Shown: piece after piece, positions 30,101 to 37,709 of the stretch
How positions within the stretch are numbered: position 1 is the first letter of the stretch
Layout: the number at the start of each line of letters is the position of its first letter
Assembly (NCBI GenBank): GCA_963764805.1
Contig: CAVXUB010000001.1
Span: 62,001-126,000 of the forward strand
Length of the DNA: 64,000 bases
Direction of reading: 5' to 3'
DNA from: CAVXUB01 sp963764805
GTDB lineage: Bacteria > Actinomycetota > Acidimicrobiia > Acidimicrobiales > Bog-793
Notes under the pieces: generated by a model
Told to the model about the DNA's origin: nothing
The model's input: the letters and a program-made list of their open reading frames with translations, nothing else
The model's database searches: none
Position numbers and translations under genes: made by a program

Positions 30101-31474
30101 TCAACCGAGCAGGACGCCGGGGTTGAGGATGCCCTGAGGGTCGAATGCGGTCTTGATGCGCCTCATCAGAGCGAGCTTGGCCGGGTCCTCCAGCTCGAGG
30201 AAGTGACTCCGCTTCTCGGTGCCGATGCCGTGCTCGCCCGAGATCGCTCCTCCGAGCTCGATGCCCGCCTTGAAGATGTCGTGGACGAGCGAGAAGCGAG
30301 TCTCCGGATCCGGCTGGAAGACAGACAGGTGGACGTTGCCGTCGCCGGCATGGCCGCACCCTGTCACGAGCGAGCCAGTCGTCTTCGCCAGCTCGCCGAC
30401 CGCCGACATGTACGCCGGCATATGCGCCCGTGGCACGACCATGTCGATGATGTCGTCGGCCCCGGCCGCCTTGGCGACGAAGAAGGCTCGCTCGCGGGCG
30501 CCGATCAGCTGATCGCCCGCCCCGCCCGGCAGGACGTACACATCCAGCGCCCCAAGGCCGGCGAGCATCTCCCCCAACGAGTCGCTGTCCTCGTCCAGCC
30601 GCCGCTCGTCCGATGACTCGAGAACCACGACCAGGTAAGCGAGCGCGTTGTCCTTGATCCCCTGCGGGATCCCGAGGTCGAGCCCCGCCGCCGCGGTGAT
30701 GCCCGCCATCGAGATGAAGTCGATGTACTCGAGCAGCAACGGGCCGATGCCACTGGCGACGATCTTCGGAACAGCCGCTGTCACTTCCTCGAGAGTGGCG
30801 AAGGGGGCGAGCAGGGTCGACGACAGCATTGGGCGGGGGTAGAGGCGAAGGATCGCTTCGGTGACGATCGCCAGCGTTCCCTCCGAGCCGATGATCAGCT
30901 GCGTCAGGTCGTAGCCACTCGTCGCTTTCACGAGCTTCCCGCCGGTCTTGATCACCTCGCCAGTGCCGATGACAGCCGTCAGTCCGAGCACCTGGTTGCG
31001 CGTGACCCCGTACTTCACGGCGCGCATGCCGCCGGCGTTGGTGGCGACGTTGCCGCCGAGGCTTGCAGAGCTCTCGCCGGGGAAGACCGGGTAGACGAGG
31101 CCGTGGGCCGCCGTGGCGGCGTCCAGCTGCTCGAGGGTGACTCCCGGCTGCACGACTGCCATGTGGTTGTCGAGGTCGATCTCCACGATCCTCGCCATCC
31201 GTTCGAAACTCACCATCAGCCCCCCGTCCACCGCCATTCCTGCTCCCGACAGGCCCGTCCCCGCCCCGCGGGCCGTCACCGGCAGGTCGTACTCGGCGGC
31301 AAGGCGCACCAGCGCCGCCACCTCGTCGGTGTGGGCCGGTCGCACCAGATGAGCCGGACGCCGAGGGGATGGCGTCAGTGCCTCGTCATGCCAGTAGTCC
31401 TCGGGGATCTCTTCTCCCGAGAGGACATGACGCTCCCCCACCACCCCCGCAAGCAACTCGCCGATGTCTGCCAT
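30101..31474 (-). CDS. FAD-linked 2-hydroxy-acid oxidase/dehydrogenase (GlcD/LDH-D-like)
   Basis: Oxidises D-2-hydroxy acids such as glycolate or D-lactate to keto acids, passing electrons to an unknown acceptor. ATG 31474 has GGAGGGG seven bases upstream. The FAD_binding_4 (PCMH) domain covers residues 35-215: VTARGAGTGLSGAGMAVDGG, PVFPGESSASLGGNVATNAGGMRAVKYG and GSEGTLAIVTEAILRLYP. The FAD-oxidase C domain has GHAGDGNVHLSVF, ISGEHGIGTEKRSHF and FDPQGILNPGVLL. At 457 residues it is the single-chain form without an Fe-S partner. It lies upstream of the ThDP keto-acid decarboxylase on the same strand. Confidence 0.92.
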   Translation of the reverse strand: MADIGELLAGVVGERHVLSGEEIPEDYWHDEALTPSPRRPAHLVRPAHTDEVAALVRLAAEYDLPVTARGAGTGLSGAGMAVDGGLMVSFERMARIVEIDLDNHMAVVQPGVTLEQLDAATAAHGLVYPVFPGESSASLGGNVATNAGGMRAVKYGVTRNQVLGLTAVIGTGEVIKTGGKLVKATSGYDLTQLIIGSEGTLAIVTEAILRLYPRPMLSSTLLAPFATLEEVTAAVPKIVASGIGPLLLEYIDFISMAGITAAAGLDLGIPQGIKDNALAYLVVVLESSDERRLDEDSDSLGEMLAGLGALDVYVLPGGAGDQLIGARERAFFVAKAAGADDIIDMVVPRAHMPAYMSAVGELAKTTGSLVTGCGHAGDGNVHLSVFQPDPETRFSLVHDIFKAGIELGGAISGEHGIGTEKRSHFLELEDPAKLALMRRIKTAFDPQGILNPGVLLG

Positions 31475-31594
31475 CTCAGACCCCTCCAGGAGAAGTGACG
31501 ACTGCATCCTCGCATCGGCCGCGGCGGCGGTGCGATTCCGCGGGGCGACTTCGCAGGGCCGCCTGCGGCCCGCCCGCAGTGGAGACCGCTCGGT

Positions 31595-31600
31595 AGCATC
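31595..31600 (+). promoter_or_regulatory. -10-like box TAGCAT of the PLP decarboxylase gene
   Basis: TAGCAT ends eight bases before ATG 31609 and no ribosome site lies between them; leaderless start is likely. Confidence 0.4.
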
Positions 31601-31608
31601 AGCCCGGG

Positions 31609-33018
31609 ATGGAGATCGCCGAGTGGTTGTCGGAGGCGGTGCGCCGCAATGGCGACTGGGCGCAGCGTTTCGGATCGTTCGAGCCCGACGACTCGCTGAG
31701 GGTCGACGAGACCCTGCTCGAGCAAGCGCTCGTGGAACTCGCCGATCGCCTCGAGGACAACTACCCCTTCTTCCACCCCCGCTACATCGGGCAGATGTTG
31801 AAGCCACCTCATCCCGTCGCCGTCACCGGCTACCTGGCGGCGATGCTCGTCAACCCCAACAACCATGCGCTCGACGGGGGGCCGGCAACGGCGGCCATGG
31901 AGGTGGAGGCCGTGGAGGCGCTGGCGGACATGTTCGGCCTACGCCGGCATCTCGGCCATCTCACCTCCAGCGGCACGATCGCCAACCTGGAGGCGCTGTT
32001 CGTCGCCCGCCAGAGCCATCCCGGCAAGGCGATCGCGTTCAGCGACCAGGCCCATTACACGCACGGCCGGATGTGCCACCTGCTCGGCGTCGAGGGCACC
32101 CCGCTCCCCTCCGACAGCCTCGGCCGGATCGACCTCGAGGCGGCCTCGGCTCTCGCACAGAGGGGCGGTATCGGCACCCTCGTGCTGACAGCCGGCACCA
32201 CTGGCCTCGGTGCCGTCGACCGGATCGACGAGGCGATGGCACTGAAGGACAGGTACGGGCTGAGGATCCATGTCGATGCGGCCTACGGCGGATTCCACTC
32301 GATCCTCGCCCATGACGAGGCCCTTGCCCGGGAGCTGCGCATCGATCCTGCGCCGTGGCGGGCGATCGCCGGCTGCGACTCGGTGGTGGTCGATCCCCAC
32401 AAGCACGGGCTACAGCCTTACGGGTGCGGAGCAGTCATATTCATGGACCCAGCCGTCGCCCGCCACTACGCGCACGATTCGCCCTACACCTACTACACGT
32501 CGTCGGGCGTCCAGCATCTCGGTGAGATCAGCCTCGAGTGCTCGCGCGCCGGCGCTGCTGCCGCGGCCCTGTGGCTCACTCTGCGGCTGTTCCCGCTCAG
32601 CGCCGACGGCCTCGGCCGGGTTCTCGCCAAGGGCCGGCGGGGAGCGCTGTCGTGGGCGGAGATGCTCGCCGGCTCCGACACCCTCGCCCTCTACCAGCAG
32701 CCGGAGCTCGACATCCTGACGTTCTTCCCAGTCGGCGGCGGTGAGACGCTCTCGATGTCGAGCATCGACAGTGCCTCGGCTCGTCTGTTCGAGAGCGCGA
32801 TGTCGCCCGCAGAGAGGGCCATATACCTGAGCCTCTACCGGGTGCGTGCGGACGAGCTCGGGCGGCGCCATCGAGGCGTCGTGCAGGATGCGGACGAATC
32901 GAGGATCATCCGTAGCGTCCTCATGAAGCCGGAGTCGGCGACGATGGTGGGGACGTTGCACGAGAGGTTGCAGGACCTCGCCCGCGGGGCGACCGATGAC
33001 CGAGGAGGATCACCTTGA
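31609..33018 (+). CDS. Pyridoxal-dependent group II amino acid decarboxylase
   Basis: PLP enzyme of the glutamate/aromatic amino acid decarboxylase family, 469 residues. Motifs: NYPFFHPRYIGQMLKPPHP, HLTSSGTIANLEALFVAR (cofactor phosphate site), FSDQAHYTH (ring-stacking His), HVDAAYGG with the cofactor Asp, and VDPHKHGLQPYG with the Schiff-base Lys265. The closest group is the bacterial tyrosine/DOPA or aspartate decarboxylase-like branch; the substrate cannot be fixed by eye. Its TGA overlaps the TTG start of a DinB-like gene. It is divergent from the 2-hydroxy-acid oxidase gene. Confidence 0.9.
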   Translation: MEIAEWLSEAVRRNGDWAQRFGSFEPDDSLRVDETLLEQALVELADRLEDNYPFFHPRYIGQMLKPPHPVAVTGYLAAMLVNPNNHALDGGPATAAMEVEAVEALADMFGLRRHLGHLTSSGTIANLEALFVARQSHPGKAIAFSDQAHYTHGRMCHLLGVEGTPLPSDSLGRIDLEAASALAQRGGIGTLVLTAGTTGLGAVDRIDEAMALKDRYGLRIHVDAAYGGFHSILAHDEALARELRIDPAPWRAIAGCDSVVVDPHKHGLQPYGCGAVIFMDPAVARHYAHDSPYTYYTSSGVQHLGEISLECSRAGAAAAALWLTLRLFPLSADGLGRVLAKGRRGALSWAEMLAGSDTLALYQQPELDILTFFPVGGGETLSMSSIDSASARLFESAMSPAERAIYLSLYRVRADELGRRHRGVVQDADESRIIRSVLMKPESATMVGTLHERLQDLARGATDDRGGSP

Positions 33019-33503
33019 CCGATGCCCGACCCCCCGCCCCCGCTGACAGCCCGGCAGAGCTGGCAGCGAAGATCCGCTCTGCCCGCGATGCGCTGGTCGC
33101 CTTCGTCGAACATGTGGGCGACGACCAGTGGGTCGCCTCGCCCCTCGAGCCCTCAGGCGATCCGAGAAGCGTCGGAGTGATCGTCGATCACGTGGCCGAC
33201 TCCTATGGATACCTCTCGGAGTGGATCCAGCAGCTGTGCAATGGCGAGACTGTCGAGGTCGACAACGAGGTCGTGGACAGGTTGAACCTCGCCCACTCGG
33301 CGAAGGCGTCCGGGGCCTCCAAGGCAGAGGTGGTGGAGCATCTGGACCGCCAAGGCGCCTCCTTCGTCGATCTGATCGGGGGGCTCTCGGATGACCAATT
33401 CGCCCTCGCAGACGGGCGCGTTGCTCGCCTCGCCAACATCGCACTGCTGCACACGAACGGGCACCGCGAGGAGCTCGAGGCGGCGATCGCCGCGAGGACC
33501 TGA
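33015..33503 (+). CDS. DinB-like four-helix-bundle protein
   Basis: A 162-residue protein of the DinB/YfiT superfamily of putative metal-dependent thiol enzymes. TTG 33015 overlaps the preceding TGA (TTGA) and has GAGGAGG eight bases upstream. The three expected histidine positions are suggested by GVIVDHVADSYGY near residue 60, and LLHTNGHREELEA near residues 145-152. The function is not known; many family members act in thiol (mycothiol or bacillithiol) chemistry. It is translationally coupled to the PLP decarboxylase. Confidence 0.75.
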   Translation: MTDARPPAPADSPAELAAKIRSARDALVAFVEHVGDDQWVASPLEPSGDPRSVGVIVDHVADSYGYLSEWIQQLCNGETVEVDNEVVDRLNLAHSAKASGASKAEVVEHLDRQGASFVDLIGGLSDDQFALADGRVARLANIALLHTNGHREELEAAIAART

Positions 33504-33574
33504 GGCTCCGCTCCTCTCTTAACACGCGTCGTGAAAAATCACCCGTTGACGTGCGGGCCCAGGCGCGGGAGTGT

Positions 33575-33595
33575 TTGTCGCGCCCAGCGCGACAA
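33575..33595 (+). promoter_or_regulatory. Perfect hairpin TTGTCGCGC-CCA-GCGCGACAA abutting the ribosome site
   Basis: A 9-bp perfect inverted repeat with a 3-base loop ends exactly where GGAGGAGG, the ribosome site of the acidic-protein gene, begins. A TTGAC box lies upstream at 33546-33550. It could be an operator or an mRNA hairpin that controls translation or stability. Confidence 0.6.
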
Positions 33596-33607
33596 GGAGG
33601 AGGGACC

Positions 33608-34243
33608 GTGAGCGAGACCTACAGCGAGTATCAGGGAGGGGGGTCGTCCTACGAGTCTCCGGCATCGACGGAGGGTTACGACTCCACCATGTCGGGCTCG
33701 GCAGGAACCCTGTACGAAGAGGAGATGCGGTACGAGGAGGAAGTCGTCGCGGCCGAGGAGAAGGCGATGTCCGGCGAAGAGGGTGGATCCGGCCCCGCCG
33801 CCTCGATGTCCCCCGCCGGCATGAACGGCGGATCCTCCTCAGAGTCCCCTTATCAGGCCGAGATCGCCGCCGAAGAAGCAGCTCTCTATGGGGGTGGCGG
33901 TGGTGGCGTCGGGGGCGGCGGCGCCACCGAGGCTCCGACCGGCGCCAGCCCGTTCATGGCCTACGAGCAAGAAGTGATGCGGGCCGAGACGGGCGGGGCC
34001 GGCTCCGGTGGGGCCGAGACCGGCGGCCAGAGTGGGGCGACCAGCGAAGCGGAGATCCTCAAGGAGGAACAGGCAGCGGCACAGGATTACTCGCAGGAAG
34101 AGCGGACGAATGCCAGCGACGAGAGCATGATCAACAGCGCCAACCAAGACGCTGTCCAGTCAGAGGAGCAGTCGAACATCCAGAGCGAGAACGCCATGGA
34201 CCAGGAAGTCAACGAGTTCGATCAGACCTTGACGGATAGCTGA
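33608..34243 (+). CDS. Unrecognised acidic, low-complexity protein
   Basis: No family recognised. GTG 33608 has an exceptionally strong ribosome site (AAGGAGGAGG). The 211-residue product has no signal peptide and no membrane segment. It is very acidic and rich in Ser, Gly, Glu, Ala and Gln, with almost no Lys and no Cys. Motifs recur: YEEEMRYEEEVVAAEEKAM, YQAEIAAEEAALY and YEQEVMRAE, separated by Gly-rich spacers (one run of GGGGGGVGGGG). The C-terminal 50 residues are Gln/Asn/Glu-rich. Probably intrinsically disordered with short helices. Codon usage fits its neighbours. The hairpin upstream and strong terminator downstream make it a single-gene, probably highly expressed unit. Confidence 0.7.
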   Translation: MSETYSEYQGGGSSYESPASTEGYDSTMSGSAGTLYEEEMRYEEEVVAAEEKAMSGEEGGSGPAASMSPAGMNGGSSSESPYQAEIAAEEAALYGGGGGGVGGGGATEAPTGASPFMAYEQEVMRAETGGAGSGGAETGGQSGATSEAEILKEEQAAAQDYSQEERTNASDESMINSANQDAVQSEEQSNIQSENAMDQEVNEFDQTLTDS

Positions 34244-34255
34244 TCGCCTTCGTGG

Positions 34256-34303
34256 GGCCCCCTCGGTTCCGGTGGTGGTGCCGGATCCAGAGGGGGCCTG
34301 TTT
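34256..34303 (+). terminator. Terminator after the acidic-protein gene
   Basis: GGCCCCCT (34256-34263) pairs with AGGGGGCC (34291-34298), with an inner CCGG...CCGG pair and a short TGTTT following. An outer pair, GATCGCC (34242) and GGCGATC (34304), may extend the stem. Confidence 0.75.
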
Positions 34304-34443
34304 GGCGATCGCAGGGTGATTCAGCACGGGGGTCCGGCCGCCTCAGCCACCTTTCCTGCCTTAGGTACCGCTATTGACACCTTCCGCAGGAAAGGTCGGC
34401 GGCCGCAGGCCGCTGCCGCCGACGCCCGAAGCCGCCCGCTCCC

Positions 34444-35412
34444 TCAGCTGGCCGCGGGAGAGGCCGTACCGGCCGTGACGAGCGCGAGCTCCGGCTCGCT
34501 CTCGACCACCACCAGGGGTTCGCGGCGCCAGATCTTCGGCACAGCGAGGAAGGCGACCGTCGCAACTACGGCCAGTGCCAGGATCGACCAGCCGAGATCG
34601 GACGTGCTCATCCCCACGTACTTGAGGCCCGAAACGAAGACCACGAACATCACCGCCGGCCGCACGATCTTGTCGGGCGCCCAAGAGGACAGAAGCGCTC
34701 CGACGACTACAGCCGGGACACTCCCGAGCACGATCGAGGTCGTCACCGACATCTCCACGTGACCCCAGATCAGGGCGCCGAGGGCGGCCGCCATGGTGAG
34801 CGGCACAGCCTGTGTCAGGTCGGTCCCGACGAGCTGGTTCGCCCCGAGCATCGGGTAGACGAACAGCAGCAGCACGATCATCAACGACCCCGAGCCGACC
34901 GAGGTCATGCCCACGATCAGGCCGCCGATCACGCCGATCAGGACCGTCTGGATGGCGCGAGGCTCGATGTTGCGCACGACGCCCTGACGCTGGTTGCCCG
35001 CCCGGCGGTCGAGGACCATGCGCACCGCCATTGCCACCGCCCCGAGAAGCAGTGCTGCTCCGAGAGCGATCTCGATGTTGGTCTGCGCCGACGTGGAGGA
35101 CTTCTTCGTCATCAGGTGGAGCAGGTACGACCCGAAGAAGGCTGCCGGCACGGAGCCGGCGCACATCAGCCCCACGAGTCGGAAGTTGATGGTCTTCTTC
35201 CCGAGGTGCACGAGTGCGCCCACCGGCCGCATGAGGACCGCCGCTACCAGGTCGCTCGAGATGGCCGTCGACGGCTTCACCTTGAACAGCAGGATCAGCA
35301 TCGGCGTCATCAGTGCGCCGCCACCGGCGCCGGTCATCCCCACGAGGAAGCCGACCAGGGCGCTCCCGAGGACCATGTATGGCTGGATGTGCAAGGAGTC
35401 CTCCTTGGCCAC
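34444..35412 (-). CDS. TauE/SafE family sulfite or anion exporter
   Basis: Membrane transporter of 322 residues with about eight helices. The two half-repeat signatures are SALVGFLVGMTGAGGGALMTPML near the N-terminus and GVIGGLIVGMTSVGSGSLMIVLL near residue 165. Family members move sulfite, sulfonates or other small organic anions. The GTG at 35412 (VAKEDSLHIQPYM) is the first start in frame; the ATG 12 codons later is an alternative. The cytoplasmic tail is acidic and variable. The gene stands alone, with a terminator on one side and a 345-base gap on the other. Confidence 0.87.
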   Translation of the reverse strand: MAKEDSLHIQPYMVLGSALVGFLVGMTGAGGGALMTPMLILLFKVKPSTAISSDLVAAVLMRPVGALVHLGKKTINFRLVGLMCAGSVPAAFFGSYLLHLMTKKSSTSAQTNIEIALGAALLLGAVAMAVRMVLDRRAGNQRQGVVRNIEPRAIQTVLIGVIGGLIVGMTSVGSGSLMIVLLLFVYPMLGANQLVGTDLTQAVPLTMAAALGALIWGHVEMSVTTSIVLGSVPAVVVGALLSSWAPDKIVRPAVMFVVFVSGLKYVGMSTSDLGWSILALAVVATVAFLAVPKIWRREPLVVVESEPELALVTAGTASPAAS

Positions 35413-35757
35413 CTGGGAACTGGGTCATCGCCCCTGGCGGCCAGCCCCAGCTGCCGGCCACGAGGGGTTTGATCTACCCGGGATGTCTCGCCCGGGGGAG
35501 CGCCGATACCACTGCCGATGTGAACAGCACCGATTTACTAGAGATGGGAGCATACGTGCAGCGGGTGATCTACGCAAGTGGAATTCGTGGACCCACGGGT
35601 GCAGTGGCCGGTGACCTGCAGGATCCTCAGCAGCGGCCCTCTCGCGGGGCGCCAGGCGCGCTCCCCCTCGCCTCGTGGCAGCCATCAGATCGAGAGCGAG
35701 GTGGCCGGCTCGATATCTGCACCGCGACCCGATCCGAGCAGGTCACTGGCATCATCG
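35413..35757. other. Divergent intergenic region between TauE/SafE and TetR genes
   Basis: No gene is supported over these 345 bases. It lies between two divergent starts, so it should hold both promoters and probably the TetR operator. A frame in phase with tetR is open from 35578 but its sequence has no conservation signs. No convincing palindrome was identified by eye. Confidence 0.4.
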
Positions 35758-36364
35758 ATGGGAGAACTCTCCACGTGGGATCGACGCACTGGGAGGATCG
35801 TGCCCGCTCATCCACTCAGTTCCGCACAGTTCGACAAGCTTGCCGACACAGTCGTCCATCTGGCCACCACGCACGATTTCGATGACTGGCGCATCCAGGA
35901 TGTCGTGGCTGCCACCGGAATCTCATCGAGGACCATCTACAAGTACTTCCCCACCAAGGAATACCTGCTGCTCGAGCGCGCTGGCCCGGCAGTTCGTCTC
36001 GCCCGACGAGTTGCTGCCGGGAAGGGGTCTGCGGGGTCGCTCGCCGAAGTCGAGGGCGCTCCGGGTCCTCGACGCGATGACCCAGTCTCAGCTCGCGTTT
36101 CCCAAGCTCTCGCGCTCGATGGTGCGCGCCCTCACCTGCGGGCAGGAAGAGGTCGCACCACTGCTGCACGAGTTCAACGAGATGGTGCGCAGCGCTCTCG
36201 CCAATGCGCTCGCCGGCAAGGAGACGGGCACCCGGGCGGTCGCGGCTGCTCAGTTGCTGCAGCAGGTCTGGTTCTCGGCGCTGGTGGCCTGGGCGTCGAA
36301 TGTCGAGCCGGCCAACCACATCGACTCCTCCGTCCGCCAGGCACTCTCGCTGATCGCCGCCTGA
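35758..36364 (+). pseudogene. TetR family regulator, frameshifted near 35978
   Basis: The helix-turn-helix half is QFDKLADTVVHLATTHDFDDW, RIQDVVAATGISSRTIYKYFPTKEYLLLE. After LLE the conserved C-terminal ligand-binding half continues in another frame: ALARQFVSPDELLPG, VLDAMTQSQLAFPKLSRSMVRALTCG and AAAQLLQQVWFSALVAWASN, ending at TGA 36362. The break is in GAGCGCGCTGGCC. Joined, it is about 200 residues, normal for TetR, and resembles the KstR-like branch. ATG 35758 is the start of the open frame; GTG 35800 behind GGGAGG is an alternative. Its 3' end overlaps apbE on the other strand by 115 bases. Confidence 0.75.
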
Positions 36365-37167
36365 CCCGCGGTCCACGCGTAGTACTCGAGGCCGCAGTCC
36401 TTCGGCATCTGCAGCACCCGCATTCCCGACGTGGCCACTGCCCGACCCTCGCCCGTGATGGCCAAGCCCTCGTAGCCGGCAGCCCGCTCCACAAACCCCA
36501 GCCCGTCGACGCCTGCCACCGCCAAGGCGGTGGCCATGGCATCCGCCATCCCGAGATCGGGACCGGTCACTGTGGCCGAGAGCAGGCGGGATCCGTGGCG
36601 ACCCCTGACCGGATCGTAGAGGTGCGGCCCCCGCTCGTACTCGGCCGAAGTGGCCACGGACCCGTGCACCTCGATCACCGCCGCCAGATGCTGCGCCGAG
36701 GCCGGATGGCGGATCCCGATCCGCCACGGCGGATCCTCCTGCCCCGCACACGTGGCGATGTCGCCTCCGGCATTCACCAGGCAGGCGGCGCACCCCTCCG
36801 CCACGAGCAGATCGAGCGCCGACTGCGCAGCCAAGCCCTTCACGAGGCCCGTGGGGTCGAAGCCGCCGGGCATCGCCAAGGCGTCGAACCAGCCGTCTGT
36901 GAGGTCGCGTGCCTGGTGGCAGAGCGCCAGCACCTGTGCCACCTCCCGTGGTGCCTCGTCGAAGCCGATCTCGCCTCGGCGGAGCCGGCTGAGTGGGCTG
37001 TTCGGCTTCCAGAGGCTGAAGATGGCGTCGTAGCGGTGCAGCAGGGCGCACGCCCTCGACATCTCGACGGCGCCGCGGGGGCTGCGGTCTCCGTAGATGT
37101 CGATCGTGACCACCGTGCCCATCACCCGCTCTTGACGGTGCGCAGTCCGCTCGGGCGTGCGAGGCAT
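36250..37167 (-). CDS. apbE: FAD:protein FMN transferase (ApbE)
   Basis: Attaches FMN covalently to Thr or Ser of partner flavoproteins. Recognisable ApbE motifs are VMGTVVTIDIYG at the N-terminus, FSLWKPNSPLSRLRRG, GWFDALAMPGGFDPTGLVKGLA, CLVNAGGDIATCG-like and SVATSAEYERG, and the Asp of VTGPDLGMADAMATALAVAG that binds Mg. The domain ends near residue 270; the last 35 residues are encoded antisense to tetR and unconserved. The ATG overlaps the TGA of the FMN-binding protein gene (ATGA), so enzyme and substrate are coupled. There is no signal peptide, so modification may be cytoplasmic before export or by an atypical route. Confidence 0.9.
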   Translation of the reverse strand: MPRTPERTAHRQERVMGTVVTIDIYGDRSPRGAVEMSRACALLHRYDAIFSLWKPNSPLSRLRRGEIGFDEAPREVAQVLALCHQARDLTDGWFDALAMPGGFDPTGLVKGLAAQSALDLLVAEGCAACLVNAGGDIATCAGQEDPPWRIGIRHPASAQHLAAVIEVHGSVATSAEYERGPHLYDPVRGRHGSRLLSATVTGPDLGMADAMATALAVAGVDGLGFVERAAGYEGLAITGEGRAVATSGMRVLQMPKDCGLEYYAWTAGQAAISESAWRTEESMWLAGSTFDAQATSAENQTCCSN

Positions 37168-37700
37168 CAGATCCCGAGCTTCGACAGGGCCGACTGCAGC
37201 GACTGCACGAAACCCTGCGTCGTGTACGTCGCTCCCGACACGCCCTGGATGCCGGCGCCTTGCGCCTGCAGTGCCTCCTGCTCGAGCACGGGGAGAGCCT
37301 GCTGGTCGATCGACTGCGACCTGAAGTCGCCTCCGTCATCGAGCGACGCGATCTGGACGTCGGTGATCTTGTGGCCGGTCGCCGTGACAGACACCGAGAG
37401 GACCCCGTAGCTGTAATCGGCAGGTGCTCCGATGGCGGTCCGCGCGTGCGACTGCGACGCGGTGGGTGTCGACGTCGACCCGCTCGACCCGCTCGACCCG
37501 CTCGAGCCATTCGAGCCGCTCGAACCGGGTGTGGAGCCGCTCGAGCCGGACGGCGGGCCTGCCGCCACCGGAGCCTTAGGCGACGGCAGGAGGCTGGCCC
37601 CCGGGATCCGCGTCGCAAGCACCGCCGGCGGCGTGCGGAAGGTGAGCAGCGCCGCCAGACCCGCGGCGGTCGTGCCGAGGACGATCGTCGCCCGCTTCAT
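37167..37700 (-). CDS. Exported FMN-binding domain protein (ApbE substrate)
   Basis: A small extracytoplasmic electron carrier. Residues 1-25 form a membrane anchor or signal (RATIVLGTTAAGLAALLTF), followed by a Pro/Gly/Ser-rich linker with repeated SSGS units (about residues 45-80). The C-terminal FMN_bind domain ends in GVSGATYTTQGFVQSLQSAL; S-G-A-T-Y-T is the flavinylation motif, with FMN joined to its second Thr. The gene starts nine bases after the ferric-reductase stop and overlaps apbE, so the three make one flavin-based electron-export unit. Confidence 0.9.
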   Translation of the reverse strand: MKRATIVLGTTAAGLAALLTFRTPPAVLATRIPGASLLPSPKAPVAAGPPSGSSGSTPGSSGSNGSSGSSGSSGSTSTPTASQSHARTAIGAPADYSYGVLSVSVTATGHKITDVQIASLDDGGDFRSQSIDQQALPVLEQEALQAQGAGIQGVSGATYTTQGFVQSLQSALSKLGI

Positions 37701-37709
37701 CGCCCCACC

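Noticed and set aside
35578..37410. 610-codon plus-strand frame beginning upstream of tetR
   Set aside because: Only residues about 60-130 match TetR; the rest is antisense to apbE and the FMN-binding gene.
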